64,000 nt of DNA from contig CAUWAG010000018.1 in NCBI GenBank assembly GCA_963556695.1, positions 4,836,001 through 4,900,000 of the forward strand, read 5' to 3'. This DNA comes from Anthostomella pinea. Its lineage: Eukaryota > Ascomycota > Sordariomycetes > Xylariales > Xylariaceae. Below the pieces are notes generated by a model that saw only the letters and a program-made list of their open reading frames with translations, was not told the DNA's origin and searched no databases. How positions within the stretch are numbered: the first letter of the stretch is position 1; each line of letters begins with the position of its first letter. The translations under genes were made by a program, and so were the position numbers. This document shows positions 11,951 to 23,635 of the stretch, one piece after another.

Positions 11951-12813
11951 TTACTGTATTACATATGGTCGGGTCTAATGTCGACTCCAGCCCACGCAAC
12001 ACGGGACGTTCCCCCAGACCCTTCATTAGTCTGATGGTGGCTATCACACCCAATTGAGGACGGAGACATTTGGGACTTCAGAAATACCATGATACGAGGT
12101 AAGTAAGGCAGATCTCAAGAAAAAGCTAGAAAGGAGAGGGGAAGGGGAGAAAAGGGGTTAATCCAGCTACGTAGTCCTGCCAAGATATGAAGAAAGGAGC
12201 AATGGCGGCTAAACGTCGGCAGCTTTGGCGGTAACGGACACGTCACAGCGCACGCGGAATAGGTACATGTGGCTTGCTGGCCCAAGCTCCCGCCTAGGGA
12301 CTAATAATGCAACCATGGATGTAATGTGCAGTAGAAGAAGCAGGGATAACTGCTTATGCGAGCTATTTGTGCAAATTATCATTTTAACCGCTTGCGCCGC
12401 AGCTGGGTTCCTGGAGGCAATCTGGATCCTGGCGCGTGGATGGGCGCTGGAATCTGGCAGGCAGTGGGTACAGGTTACAGGCTACAGTACAGGGAGGCAG
12501 ACGCGGGAAGACCGAAGGGGTGTTGTTTTATTTCTGGAAACTGGAAAGTAAATAATGTTAATGCGTGCAACCTTGCATCGCATGCATGAACCATATCATC
12601 ATCGTCACTCCTCGTCACTCCCACCATCGCTCATGCATCATTGATGCTGATTGACACACCCGCCAGTCTGCCAGTCTTGTGTGCATTTCTCAAAGCTGTG
12701 TTGTGTACAAGATTCCTTCTCCTCCTCTTGCACTTGGTCCAACCCAACGACAGCACGCCCTGCGAACGGGAATAAGGAGAAGTGGGTGCCGAGATGCTTT
12801 CTTGTGATGCGGT

Positions 12814-15800
12814 ATGGAGCCCGAGTCAGCTGCGTCCCTGGAACGGTCTACGTCGCAGCTATCAACGCTGTCAACAAAGAGCATCAGAGGCAATACCCAC
12901 TCGGTCCGTGCCAAGTCCAAGTCTAGGAAACTGACCTCGCACCCCTCGAGCTCGGCCTCGTCCATCGCCGCCTCTGACAAGTCCCTGACCTCATTCCCTT
13001 CTTTCTCGCCCGAGTCGCCGCGATACGAGCACCCTTATACTGTCGACAGCCCAAAAGAGCCCTCGAACCCCCAGAACATAGTGGACAATTTGACCACGTC
13101 CGATGCCCCCAAGACTCCGCGCAACGCCCTATTCGAAGATACCCCGCTAGCCTCCCGAAAGATCCCCGGCGCTCTGCACCTGGCAGACGATGAGCACATC
13201 GAGCGGCTTGTCGCGCGCCACGGCTCCGTCAACCTGGTGCGCCAGATCGCCGAGGATCTGGCACAGCGAGATGTCCAAATCGCAGGTCTCAGGAGGCGAG
13301 CTGACGAAAGGGAGAGGGCGCTGAGGAAGATCATACTGGAGTGTGGACTATCAAATCTGGACCTCGAAACGAAGCTTCGCACCGTTGAACAGGATCTAAG
13401 AGCACAGGACCAAACAAAGCGAGGCCAGGATGGACTGTCCAATATGATGAATGATGCCATGCACGACTCGATGTCCTATGGTGGACTTGGTGCCGATGAT
13501 GGAAGAGATGCCAAGGAGGGCACGCTCAAAGCCGCCGCGCTACTCACATCGAAGGCAAATAACAATAACAATGGCGGCAGAGGGACAGTCAAGGCCTGGA
13601 AAGACTATTTCTGGGGCACTGGCACGAGCAGGAAGAACAGCAGAGCCGCCAGTGTCAATGGGGACGGGTCGAAGACCGCCGTACGTGCGGCGGCATCAGG
13701 AGATCGCCGACCCCCTATTCAGGAGGACCTGTTCACACCGCCCGATGCAGTATCCGTGAGGAGCTCCAGTCGCGCCTCAAGCATCTACTCCGGCCACGGT
13801 TCCAGAAAGCCATCCACATCCCTTGCTAGCATGGCTCTACAGTTGGTTGCTGGGAAGGTTCCTACCAACCGCGATGCCGACTCGCTTAGAGGGCGATCAG
13901 ACTCGGCAGGATATGGTGGATCACTGAGGACCTCGTCTGCTGCGAGCACAAAGACCCGCGCCTCAAGCAGGACAGTCTCATCGCAGGTTGGACCCAAGGC
14001 CCTGATGGCAATGCGACGAGCGACGCCGGCGCCCGTGAATATTGCTCAGCGTACACAGCCCCACGAACGGTGGGAAGGCATGGCAGCATCTCTCGATAGC
14101 CCCTCAGCTATAAGAACAGACAACTCTGGCCCTGTCGAGATGGATACCATCTTTTCGCCCGAGGGACAGCCCCCAACTTTGACCCATATCTACAACAACT
14201 ATCGCGGATCGGAATACCTGACTGATCGGTTCGGATTCATCTACGACCAGCGCCGCAAGAAAAGGCAGCGTGAAGCTGCCCAGGTCGCTCAGCAGATCAA
14301 GCAGGGCAGCCGTGCTGAAATGTTGTCAGGGGGACGGTCGAGCATTTCACCCAACCTACTGGATGATGACAATGCGAGCTCAACCCGGACAACTGTAAGC
14401 GACGACAGACCAGACACGCCCGCGTCCCTCGAAGACATGAGTGAGCAAGGCAAGCCAAAGAGGTGGCAAGACTATCTGAAGATTGCTACGTTTCCCACAG
14501 AACTCCTGTCACATACGCCGATTACCTTCTCAGCCCTGGAGGTCCTCGAAGGCAATCAAGCGCCCAGATCACCCAATCTCATCACGTCAGATGACCGTGG
14601 CTTTGTCCCGCCGGCCAGTACCACCTCGGCCTTGAATAGCGAGCCAACCACCAAGTCGGACGAGGACCCTGCTGTGACCCTCGTTCACGAAGATGCAGAG
14701 CCGGTCAAGCTGTTACTAAAGCAATTGAGTGATGTCCACGACGCGTTGCAGAGGGAGAAGTCTGTTCGGTGGAACGAATTCCTGCGCAAGGTGAGAGCCG
14801 AGCGAAGACGTGAATCAGAGGCGGCTGCGGCGGCTGCTGCAGCGGCCGCCGGGGCTCGATACCAACGGGCACCAGTGATGATTCCTGAAGCCAAGTTGAC
14901 CGACGGTGAGATCATCGGTGTCGCAGACCTCGGTGTCAAAGGCAAAGTCGGACGAGCAAAGTGGAATGAGTTCAGGACGCTGGTGCTTGGTGGTATCCCA
15001 GTTGCCAATCGGCCCAAGATCTGGGCTGAGTGCTCCGGTGCCCTGTACAAGCGTGACCCAGGCTACTATGAAGACCTCGTCGCCAAGTCCGGCGAAGATG
15101 ACGACCCGGCAGTGGTCTCCCAGATCGATATGGATATCAACCGGACGCTCACGGACAACATCTTCTTCCGTCGTGGACCAGGTGTTGCCAAGCTCAGTGA
15201 GGTGTTGAAGGCCTATGCGAGACGCAATCCAGAGGTTGGCTACTGCCAAGGCATGAACCTCATCACAGCAAATTTGTTGCTCATCATGCCGTCTGCTGAA
15301 GAGACGTTCTGGATTCTTGTATCCATCATCGAGCAGATCCTGCCCCGGGGCTATTATGACCATAGTCTAATGGCGTCCCGCGCCGATCAGCAGGTCTTGC
15401 GGCAATACGTCACAGCGGTCCTACCAAAGCTCTCGCAACATCTCGAGAATCTCTTCATCGAGCTTGAGGCTTTGACGTTCCAGTGGTTTCTGAGTGTTTT
15501 CACCGACTGCCTCTCCGCCGAAGCTCTATTCCGGGTCTGGGATGTGGTGCTCTGCACGAATGATGGCAGCACCTTTTTGTTCCAGGTCGCCCTGGCGCTT
15601 CTCAAGCTCAACGAACAGCAATTACTGCAATGTGATAGCCCCGCCGCCATATACACTTATATCAATCACCAGATGACGAACCACGCTATCAGTATAGACG
15701 GCTTGATACAGGCGTCCGAGGGACTGAGGAGAGTTGTCAGAAGGGAAGAAGTCGAAGACAGGAGGAATAAGGCCATTGATGCTGAGAAACAGCTGATGAA

Positions 15801-16041
15801 GGAGCGTGAGGAGCGCGATCAGGCCCGACGCACGCAAAAGGCACCATCCGCTCCAGCATTAGTTACCGAAACGAGCGCATCGGCCACACCAAGCCCAGCT
15901 CCAACCCCGGTGCGTTTGAACAGTGAGAGTGGAAGTATCGCGAGTCTCAGCGCCTTGGATGGAGAAGATGGAGAAGAGGTAAGCTTGCATGTGCGCACGC
16001 CGATACCCGTGGAGGAGGAGGCAGCATTCGGTCTTGGATGA
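12814..16041 (+). CDS. TBC-domain Rab GTPase-activating protein
   Basis: A 1075-aa single-exon protein predicted to stimulate GTP hydrolysis by a Rab GTPase in membrane traffic. The first 540 residues are Ser-rich and mostly disordered with a short helix near residue 140. A conserved block RWQDYLKIATFPTELL lies near residue 550, then a poly-Ala run (about 670-681), and the TBC domain spans about 720-960. Both catalytic fingers are present: the arginine finger in IDMDINR (about residue 770) and the glutamine finger in GYCQGMN (about 809), so the enzyme should be active. A charged helix follows the domain. The arrangement resembles fungal Msb3/Msb4- or Gyp-type proteins, but the substrate Rab cannot be told. 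Start chosen at the first ATG of the open frame. Confidence 0.9.
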   Translation: MEPESAASLERSTSQLSTLSTKSIRGNTHSVRAKSKSRKLTSHPSSSASSIAASDKSLTSFPSFSPESPRYEHPYTVDSPKEPSNPQNIVDNLTTSDAPKTPRNALFEDTPLASRKIPGALHLADDEHIERLVARHGSVNLVRQIAEDLAQRDVQIAGLRRRADERERALRKIILECGLSNLDLETKLRTVEQDLRAQDQTKRGQDGLSNMMNDAMHDSMSYGGLGADDGRDAKEGTLKAAALLTSKANNNNNGGRGTVKAWKDYFWGTGTSRKNSRAASVNGDGSKTAVRAAASGDRRPPIQEDLFTPPDAVSVRSSSRASSIYSGHGSRKPSTSLASMALQLVAGKVPTNRDADSLRGRSDSAGYGGSLRTSSAASTKTRASSRTVSSQVGPKALMAMRRATPAPVNIAQRTQPHERWEGMAASLDSPSAIRTDNSGPVEMDTIFSPEGQPPTLTHIYNNYRGSEYLTDRFGFIYDQRRKKRQREAAQVAQQIKQGSRAEMLSGGRSSISPNLLDDDNASSTRTTVSDDRPDTPASLEDMSEQGKPKRWQDYLKIATFPTELLSHTPITFSALEVLEGNQAPRSPNLITSDDRGFVPPASTTSALNSEPTTKSDEDPAVTLVHEDAEPVKLLLKQLSDVHDALQREKSVRWNEFLRKVRAERRRESEAAAAAAAAAAGARYQRAPVMIPEAKLTDGEIIGVADLGVKGKVGRAKWNEFRTLVLGGIPVANRPKIWAECSGALYKRDPGYYEDLVAKSGEDDDPAVVSQIDMDINRTLTDNIFFRRGPGVAKLSEVLKAYARRNPEVGYCQGMNLITANLLLIMPSAEETFWILVSIIEQILPRGYYDHSLMASRADQQVLRQYVTAVLPKLSQHLENLFIELEALTFQWFLSVFTDCLSAEALFRVWDVVLCTNDGSTFLFQVALALLKLNEQQLLQCDSPAAIYTYINHQMTNHAISIDGLIQASEGLRRVVRREEVEDRRNKAIDAEKQLMKEREERDQARRTQKAPSAPALVTETSASATPSPAPTPVRLNSESGSIASLSALDGEDGEEVSLHVRTPIPVEEEAAFGLG

Positions 16042-16941
16042 GATAGGAGGCGATCATCAGGGAGGAGTGCCAGTGAGATTTCCAACTTGTTCGGCTTGCA
16101 TGATTATCGCTGGCGGGCTTAGTGTTTCTAGATTGGGTCGTGCCGTGATACCCCCTACCGATTTTCCTTATGGTTTTGGTCTGGACCTTGGTCTAGAGGC
16201 GTGGATGTCATTCTTGTTACTACAATCAGCATTGCGATTCGGCATGGCGGGAACCAGGGTGTTTGCGCTTTTACGTTGGCTGTACGAGAGTGAAGGGCTG
16301 GGGACTCTGTAGTCTCTAGCACCGCAATATATATGCCATTTCGCAGCGTTCTTTTGCCGATAGGCCTGGCCACCGCCAGATTGTGGTAGGTGGACTGGGC
16401 TTACTTCGATGGTCTCGCTTGAGTGAAAGGAGTGGGATGAATGAAAAGAATCAGGGGAGAAGCATCAATACTCGAGGGACGTATGGTGTTTTGTCGGGGC
16501 CAACGTGGTGGTCGTGTATAACTTTCCTCCGACACCTACATACTCCGCCTTCCCTGATGGATCCCGCAACTGGTCTATCCATCACTCATTTGAGTAGGAT
16601 TCATAGGCCATCTTGTTGCCATGAACAAGGGAAAGCCAGTCCACCCCCTCGATTGCAAGATGCCAAGAACAAAGAAACTCCATGCAGCCTGTCCTTGATT
16701 GGTTCGCCAGTAACATCAGGCCCAGGGGTGATCGGTGGGGTTCGTAGGGGTGGTTGTATTGCTTGGCTTGACCCCCCACGGATCACATCGTATTCATGTT
16801 CCCTGCACTCTCAATGCTTTTGAAGTTCATGTCGTACTCGATAGAGACCATGTATCTCTTAAACCGTCTCATGCGAAGCCATCGTCCAATTCCATGACCC
16901 TGATCACCTAGCACAGCCTCATCGCTCACCGCTCGACTAAG
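16042..16941. other. 900-bp intergenic region
   Basis: 3' region of the TBC gene and promoter of the DUF3632-like gene. No further feature seen. Confidence 0.5.
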
Positions 16942-17921
16942 ATGGCAGCGAGACTTGAGTTCAGCATCGACGCATTGAGGTACCCGGTCGACGTCGACCA
17001 ACAGGCGAATGATACACAATCGGAGGTGACAACAGCACTCCCTACCGCGGACACAGACACGGATGTCCCGGAGGGTTATCTCCCCGAGGACTACAAGATC
17101 TTCGCAGTATTGCGCGACTTCCTACAACCAGAAACCGGCATCACCCTCCAAAAAGCCGTCGAGACAACCCTCCACATCTTCCCGGACGGGCAGACGGACC
17201 ACATGAGGCCCGTCAACACGGTGTGTCTGGAACTCGGCCGGCAGATCCCCTACCATCACCCGTCGCAGCTCAAGCTGGCGCGGTTCCTGTGGCTCTTTTG
17301 TCGGATCAGCGATCGGCTGAAGAAGTCTTCGCATGAGGTATGTACATACATTCGCGGGTTGCTTCTGACAAGATATTAAGTCAGCCGTCGTATTTCAATG
17401 TTTGTCTTTCGTCCATGAAGTCAGTAAGTTATTAATGAGTCTCAAACAAGGATCCGGCCGTGGCGCATCACACGTTCTATCAACACCTCCAGGAAGATCT
17501 CGCCGACAACGAGTTTGAGCCCGGGGACGACGGCAGCGCGCTGGCGGAATACGTCAACTACCAGGCTTTCCTGGCCAATCTCACTGATATGACGCTGTAC
17601 CTACCCAGGTCGTGCTTTGCTACGCGGCCCCTGCGCGACGCGTTCGCGGGGGACCACGGGGAGGGTGTGAGTGTTCATGAGGCGTGGATCATGGGTGCGG
17701 CGATGTGGATTCTGTATTGTGGTCAGGCTCTGTTCAAGCAGATCTTGTACCCGGAGAATGTGGACGACGGTGAGATTACGGGGGATGAGTGGCGCAGCTG
17801 GAAAGAGGGCTTTGAGAGGGTTGCGGATGGGGATGGGGAAGGGGTTGGGAGGGAGTGTCGGGGGCTGGCTGAGAGGGCGGCGGTTATGATGGATGGGATT
17901 GAACGAGGCATGTCGTTTTGA
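16942..17921 (+). CDS. DUF3632-like fungal protein
   Basis: Two exons, 16942..17337 and 17451..17921, 288 aa. The 113-nt intron has a GTATGT donor and an ACAAG acceptor; exon 2 starts with DPAVAHHTFYQHLQED. The protein is soluble and helical, with two features I associate with the fungal DUF3632 group: an N-terminal half with LARFLWLFCRISDRLKKS, and a C-terminal AWIMGAAMWILYCGQALFKQ segment, where the family usually has a W-x-x-x-GQ helix. No catalytic motif is visible and the function of the family is unknown. The family assignment is from pattern memory and is less certain than the gene model. Confidence 0.75.
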
Positions 17922-18438
17922 ATTCATCGTAAGGTGGAGGTGGTCGAGTGACTCTTCGATGTCTGGCCATCCGGCAGCGACTTGTAGATACCCAACCATG
18001 ATGGTGCTATAATGGTAGCAATGTCGCCGCTGCAAGTATCTTACCACCTTGTGCTATGCTTCTGCGCCGTCCAGACCAGGAACCAGGTGTGAGCTTTGTT
18101 CACGAGCGCATAACTACAAAGCCTCGACACTACAATGCTGCAATAACAATGAAGAGTCAGTACAATGACATTCTGAGATGTCTTTATGCTCCTGTCTTTC
18201 GGCATAACATACTGCTCAGTCTCAAAGGCATTATTGCATTGTGCTTGGTAAGTGCACGGGTGCCATCCCCAGAAAGGGGCGGACGGTACAAATGTAACAA
18301 ACACCCTGTTTCTTCCCTTCCCTAACCAAAGCACCATACACATTGGAAAACAGAAGCCGCCAACTCGCAAGAACATAACGAAAGAAGCCAGTCTGGTCAC
18401 CATCAACGAGACATCATTATCCTCGTAATCTTTCAAGC
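17922..18438. other. 517-bp intergenic region
   Basis: Probable terminator and promoter between two plus-strand genes. Nothing recognised. Confidence 0.5.
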
Positions 18439-19508
18439 ATGGCCATGACGCAGAAGCTCCCGTTCGACATCCTCTACGAGATCTCCAAGCACCTCCCCTA
18501 CCAAGACCAAGCCAGCCTCGACCGCGCCGACCGGGACCTCCACGAGGTCCTCACCCCGCGCCTCCTCCCCAACGCCCTCTCCGACACGGACTGGAACAAA
18601 GCCCGTCGGCCCCTAGACCACGCCATCACGTACGGTAAGATTCCCCTGATGGCGTCCATCTTTGACCTGATGAAGGACACCGACCGCTGCACGGTGGCGA
18701 ACTGGCAGCGGCGCTGCGCGGAACGGACCTGGGACTGGATCCGGCACCCCGACTTCGACGTCAGCCTCTCGCCCGACATAGCCGTCCTGCTGCAGATGGC
18801 CGCAGCGACCAACAGCGACAGTCTAGCCTACCTGATGCAAAAGGCGGACCTCGAGGGTAACGGGATGACGTTCGACTATGTCTTCCCCGAGTGGCACCGC
18901 TGGGTGTGGATTCCCGCCTCCGCCCAGAAGAAGACGTCAGCATGATGAACCGGATGCGGGGCGACGAGTTGGTGCTGCGGTACCTCCGCGCAAGTGAGTC
19001 GATCCTAGGCCGTGTCGTCTCAGAGCACGACGTGAGTATCTTCCGCCAGTACACCGAGGGGGACTCGCGCCACCGGAAGCTGCTGCTCTGGGTGCGGCGA
19101 CAGGCCATGAACGAGGTGTTCCAGAAATACGAGTTTGAGGTCCCGGTGACTATCGTGTATAACATGAACTTCTGGACCCTGGTGACGCCGGAGGCGTTCC
19201 GGAGCTTGGTGTGGAAGAAGAATCACCAGCGGGTTACCTGCGAGGGCATGTATGCTTGGCTTTCGCTTTCGCGCGTTTGTGCTGTTACTAATCGGGTGTT
19301 TCTTGATGCCCTTCGGGACTTGGGCGCGAGCGTCGAGTTTGTTGGGGCTTTGGAGCGGCTTTGTCCTACGGACCCGTCTCTGCTGGAGGCTGAGGCGAGT
19401 GAAATAAAAAAACATACATTGGTGGGGATGGCGTCGAGAGATGAGCTGCCAGACATCCCGGACGAGGGGCCAATGTGGCCAATGTCCATCGACGAATTGC
19501 CGTACTAG
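18439..19508 (+). CDS. F-box-like protein
   Basis: Two open frames (to 18945 and from about 18891) join cleanly if 18857..18927 (71 nt, GTAACG donor, CCCAG acceptor) is an intron: 418 + 581 nt give 332 aa with no stop, and the junction reads ADLEEEDVSMMNRM. The N-terminus (KLPFDILYEISKHLPYQDQA, residues 5-24) is an F-box-like helix pair; such proteins usually recruit targets to SCF ubiquitin ligases through Skp1. The next 100 residues have ankyrin-like helical spacing (DHAITYGKIPLMASIFDLM). The C-terminal part is unrecognised. If the intron is not spliced, the gene would be broken at 18945. Confidence 0.7.
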
Positions 19509-19851
19509 AGGATGCCCGGGCTAAGAAGCAAGGTGGTCATCGAGGAGATCAGACAGGCAATTAAAGTCCATCGATGGGTTACCGCGTGTCTTCAAACGGA
19601 TATGCGAAAACAGGTAAGTGATTTTCTTGTGTATTTTGTCGAGTAGATGGAAGGGCCAGGTTTGGGCCTACTGGTGGGTAAATGACCAGAGTATGCACTA
19701 CTGTGCTGTGTTATTGAGGAGCTAGCTATCTTTTGAATTCACAAATCATTCCATTTGCTGAGTCCGAATATGTATCTCTAGAAACTCAAACGAGGTCGTG
19801 ATGCTTGTTTATTGCCCATGGCGGCCCCCATTCACAGCTATATCGTTGCCC
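19509..19851. other. 343-bp convergent intergenic region
   Basis: Between the 3' ends of the F-box-like and UstYa-like genes. Nothing recognised beyond the expected transcript ends. Confidence 0.5.
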
Positions 19852-20882
19852 CTAGTAGATCTGCTGGTCATCATATGCTCGCACACTCTCTAAGTATGAT
19901 TTGACCTGGTTCCAGTCCCGGCATACTGTGCACCTCGTCAGTAATCAAAAGTAAATCCAGAGGGTGATAGGCAGCGATTCACATACCATGCTTAGAGTCC
20001 CAGCCGTCGGAGCCTCCATTGTGGTCCGGAAACGTAGTTTCGAGTCCCTCGAGCGCCATGTCCGCACTGCACATGATTGCCTGACGCATGTAATCAAAGC
20101 AGTGGATCATGTGCCAGTGGTGGTCATCGGGTATCTCATGGCCGGACGTCAGGCCGGAGTATGTCTGGACGATGGCAAACTGACTAAGTGTCAGCAACGG
20201 CATCGGTGGTAGGACTGGGAGGGTGGACATACGAGGCAGTGCAATTGATGTGTTGCCGATGTGGTGAACACCGTCTTGTCCGGCCACTCGATGGGCGTGG
20301 GGAGATCGTGGTACTTATGCGTGTCGTTGACCCATTGGAATCCCATACCAACTGTCAAACAGTTAGTACTCAGTGCTTTCTTATAGGGTGCGTATTCATA
20401 CTCGGCATCAGGTCGTTCCATCTGTTTAGGGTTTCGTTTGTGAAGAAGTCGGCGGTGTTGTTCGGCCCGTAGGACTCGTCTCTCACGAACGTGGTGACCT
20501 TCTGGGACACTGTTATACCACGTTAGTCGACCGATGCCTTGAGGTTCTGTGTATGCTTTGGCGACAAACTTCTTGGACCAAATCCCGTCATGTCCTGGCC
20601 GAACTGCCAGGTGTCGGTCTCCTCCACCGCAGGCTTCCTCCACTGATCTCGAACCAGCAAGGCCAGTATGATGAGCAAAAGCGATGTATCGATCATCCAC
20701 CGTGACGACTTCAGCGCGGCCACAAATTTGCCGCGTTTCGTTTGTCTTGTCGGTCTGTTCAACTCCACATCATGCCACTGCTTCTCATCGCCCATCAGAG
20801 ACTCCTCGACGTCGGTGCTGGAGCTCGAGTCATCGCGATCGTCGACATGGACGCCTTGGTACTTGAGCTTTTGTGAGTCCAT
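19852..20882 (-). CDS. UstYa-like (DUF3328) oxidase family protein
   Basis: Five exons: complement(19852..19925, 19987..20179, 20233..20351, 20402..20509, 20570..20882), 268 aa, every intron 50-61 nt and in frame. Branch sites GACTAAC and TACTAAC are visible in introns 1 and 2; the first donor is a weak GTTTGT. A single membrane anchor (SLLLIILALLV) follows a charged cytosolic tail. Both family motifs are present: HQLHC at the end of exon 3 and HWHMIHCFDYMRQAIMCSAD in exon 4, with a C-terminal HVCRDW. UstYa proteins act in fungal RiPP and other secondary-metabolite pathways, where they cyclise or oxidise precursors. No precursor with Kex2-spaced repeats and no tailoring enzymes are seen beside it, so the product is unknown. 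Confidence 0.9.
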
Positions 20883-21761
20883 TGTGATCTACACGGGAAG
20901 CGGCTATTCGGTGATGATGGTGGAAGTGATGGCCAACTTGGGTGAGCGCAGATGATGCGCGAAGATGATATGAGAGAGAAAGCCAAGTGTTAATGATCAC
21001 TGATCAAAGAGCAATGCAGCACAAGGCCCAGATTTTATTTGATCCGTGGAATCCAAACAGCTGGTCGGTTGCAGCATCTCGTTGAGGCGAGTTTTGGGAC
21101 GCGGGTGAGTCTGGGGTAGCTGTGACAGTGCCTGTTTCATCACAAGCCTGAGGTTTTGACGCCGACAGGGGTCTATCGCGACATCGCGGCATAGCAGCCC
21201 TGGTTCAAACATGGGCGAGACAGAACTTCAGACAGTCAGACCAAAAGTTCCAAAAAGCTCCAAAACGTTGCTATTGGATACTTCTAGTCTTCCACAGCAT
21301 CATTGTTGGACGCTGAACCGACTGGCATTCATCGTGCAAAGACTGCGAAAGTGGCTAAAGATGATAGTGCCATGCCTGGTCGTACTCTGCATTCCCCTAC
21401 CCGTATTGTATCAGAGTAGCCTGTGGAATCTACCATGTGAGTGTTATCAGACTGCAATGTGAGAGTTGCTTAGGTGGATGTTCGAATGCTGGAGGCAGGG
21501 CTGTTCTCAAAACCATCCCAGACGACGCGACATGCGACCAGTTACTCCGCAGTTCTACAGAGGGACACTGCATTGAATCGAGGCCATTCTGAAGATCACG
21601 AGATCCCAGGCCAGATCCCTGACCATCACGTATCGTCTTCCTCGCGGCTCGGCTTATTATCGTGCAAGCGTTCTAGCGCTGTCAACATACCGACGGCCAG
21701 TTGGTAGGAAGGCAAAGCGAATTGGCATTCCACTAGGCTCGGTCGTATCAGAGTCGCCCCT
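20883..21761. other. 879-bp intergenic region
   Basis: Promoter of the UstYa-like gene and 3' side of the SGNH hydrolase gene. A small plus-strand frame at 21211-21462 encodes one hydrophobic helix but has no other support and is not called. Confidence 0.4.
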
Positions 21762-22828
21762 TCACCTCTTTGCTGGAATGGTGCTCGTAGCACTGCTGCT
21801 GGGCAGACTGGTAGTCATCGGTGGCAGCTCCGTGGTCGAGACAGTCGCATCGGCTCGTCCAGCCTCGCCGTCGTACTCAAGGCCATTAACATCTGGCCAT
21901 CGCAGATAGCCTTTCCCGTCCGCCTCCTTGATACTTTCCGCGAATATGTGCCCCATAAGCTCATACCCATAGTTAGTGGGATGAGAGCCGTCGGGCCCAA
22001 TATCACCTATCTCTGGGCGATCAGGGTAGCCCTCGCTGGGATGCATCTCCGCCAACAAGACCGCTTTGTTCTCAAACTTGGACACTAGGTCTCGGTACTG
22101 CTTGTTGACGTCCATTATCTTCGGCTCGCAATTGGGCACCGTGTTGTCAGACAAGTGCTGAACACGACGGTCGACAGCGGTGACGTATCTAGCAGGTAGT
22201 TGATGAAATCCTCTATGTGCTCCCCGGCCTTGTCGACATCTAGATCTTGCAGGACGTTGTTCGTGCCGACTTGGATGATGAACATGTTCGGCTGCAGCTG
22301 CGGCACGATGTGCGTCGCGTGCTCGTGGATCTGGCTGACGCGGTTGCCGCCGTACGCTTCGAGGTCGTTGTCGAGCATGTCGCCGAACCGCTGCGACCCG
22401 ACCATGTTCACGGGGACGCCGAGCGCGACCAGCTCGTCGCGCATGGTTCTGCGGAAGCCGGTGAGGTCTGTTGACTGCTCGCCGCGGACTAGCGAGGCGC
22501 CGAGGGCCATGATGCGCGCCGGCGGCGAGGGTGCTCGACTTCTCCGGCTTCCAGTTGCCGCCTGGTGCCATCGTGACGCCATCGTCTGGGCTGTTGGTCG
22601 ACTGCGCATCGTCGCCGCCTCCGCTGTGAGGATCGATCGTGTTGGTTGCACCGAGAGCTGAGGTGCGGCATTGGTGTTAGGCATTCCGCTTTACTACTTG
22701 CGCTGGACTTCCGACTTACCGATCAAGACAACCGCGACGACTACCAAGATAGATAAGCCGGCGATGGCACGTTTGGTGCGCAGGAATGCGAGGCGCGAGC
22801 TTCCCGGCCCCCGTTCACTGACTGTCAT
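21762..22828 (-). pseudogene. SGNH/GDSL-type hydrolase with two frameshifts
   Basis: Serine hydrolase of the SGNH fold (acyl ester or carbohydrate esterase). Exon 1 is complement(22720..22828), encoding a basic stretch and one hydrophobic helix (AIAGLSILVVVAVVLI), a signal anchor; the 62-nt intron 22658..22719 has GTAAGT and CTCAG. Exon 2 starts with a Gly/Ser/Asp-rich linker. Block I is IMALGASLVRGEQS, block III is IIQVGTNN, and block V is DGSHPTNYGYELMG, so Ser, Asn, Asp and His are all encoded. However, blocks I and III lie in a different frame from both the linker and block V: a shift at about 22513-22524 (GC-rich run) and a compensating shift at about 22150-22160. A 47-nt intron could replace the second shift but would remove conserved sequence. 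This is either a damaged gene or base-calling error. Confidence 0.75.
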
Positions 22829-23635
22829 CGTTTAAGTTTACTGTTTGCGCACGTGCAAGGTACTGCAGAAGGAGCAGACGGCTCTTGATGCTTCATGTTT
22901 TTCTACATTACCGAAAGGAAAGAACCCACGGATGATGCCTTCTCTATACGACCTTTTCGCCAAGAGCTGACTTCAATGTTGCATCCTGCCAGCTTGCCAA
23001 GGCTTGCCAAGTCGATTGTACGGTTGCCGATTGCCGGCACGGAAAAGGGGCTGAGGTGTCGACGGCCCTGCCATCAAGAAGAGCATCTAGTTATATAGAG
23101 TTGTTTTGTGTTGTGACCATAGGTCATTCAGTTATGGTGGGACCAGAGGTCTTGTACAAGTAGGAATAGTAACCAGTTGAAAGGCCACACCCCCAAGCCT
23201 GAAACAGTGACTGGGAATGGACTTGCTGATACAGCCTTCAGCGTCATCAAGAAGAGCATAGTGTCCCAACAATCCTCCATCGGGAGTTGGGGCACATAGT
23301 GAAAATTAGCATTTGACTCTCTACGAAGCAACAGGATTGTGGCGCGCTGAGGGCTGTTTGGTTGGTTGAATACAAATAAAGTCCCCCTTGAAGCATCAAA
23401 TGGATAGCTTTTGGAGTATGTGAGCATGAAATCCGAAGCTAGTCGAAACTTTGTATTTAACTAACTCTCAGAGAAAGGTATACATTTTAATACAAAAGGG
23501 CAGTCAGGTCTTGCCATGAAAGCATTCTGTCCCTGAATTCTAATCCTCGGTAGACCAGACAACCCCCATACACACAATTCCCATACACACACTGAATCTT
23601 CAAGCTTCCCATTACACCTTGGAACACCACACATC
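22829..23635. other. 807-bp divergent intergenic region
   Basis: Promoters of the SGNH hydrolase (minus) and the coiled-coil gene (plus). Nothing recognised; short open frames look incidental. Confidence 0.5.

Larger units (their letters stand above)
10264..12813. other. 2.5-kb intergenic region with decayed repeats
   Basis: No convincing gene. It contains fragments of dispersed repeats, annotated separately at 11690-11725 and 11827-11950, and a loose inverted pair GAAATAAACA (10544) / TGCTTATTTC (10593) related to the TGGAATAARCAT motif seen elsewhere. The last 200 bp is the promoter of the TBC gene. Confidence 0.5.
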
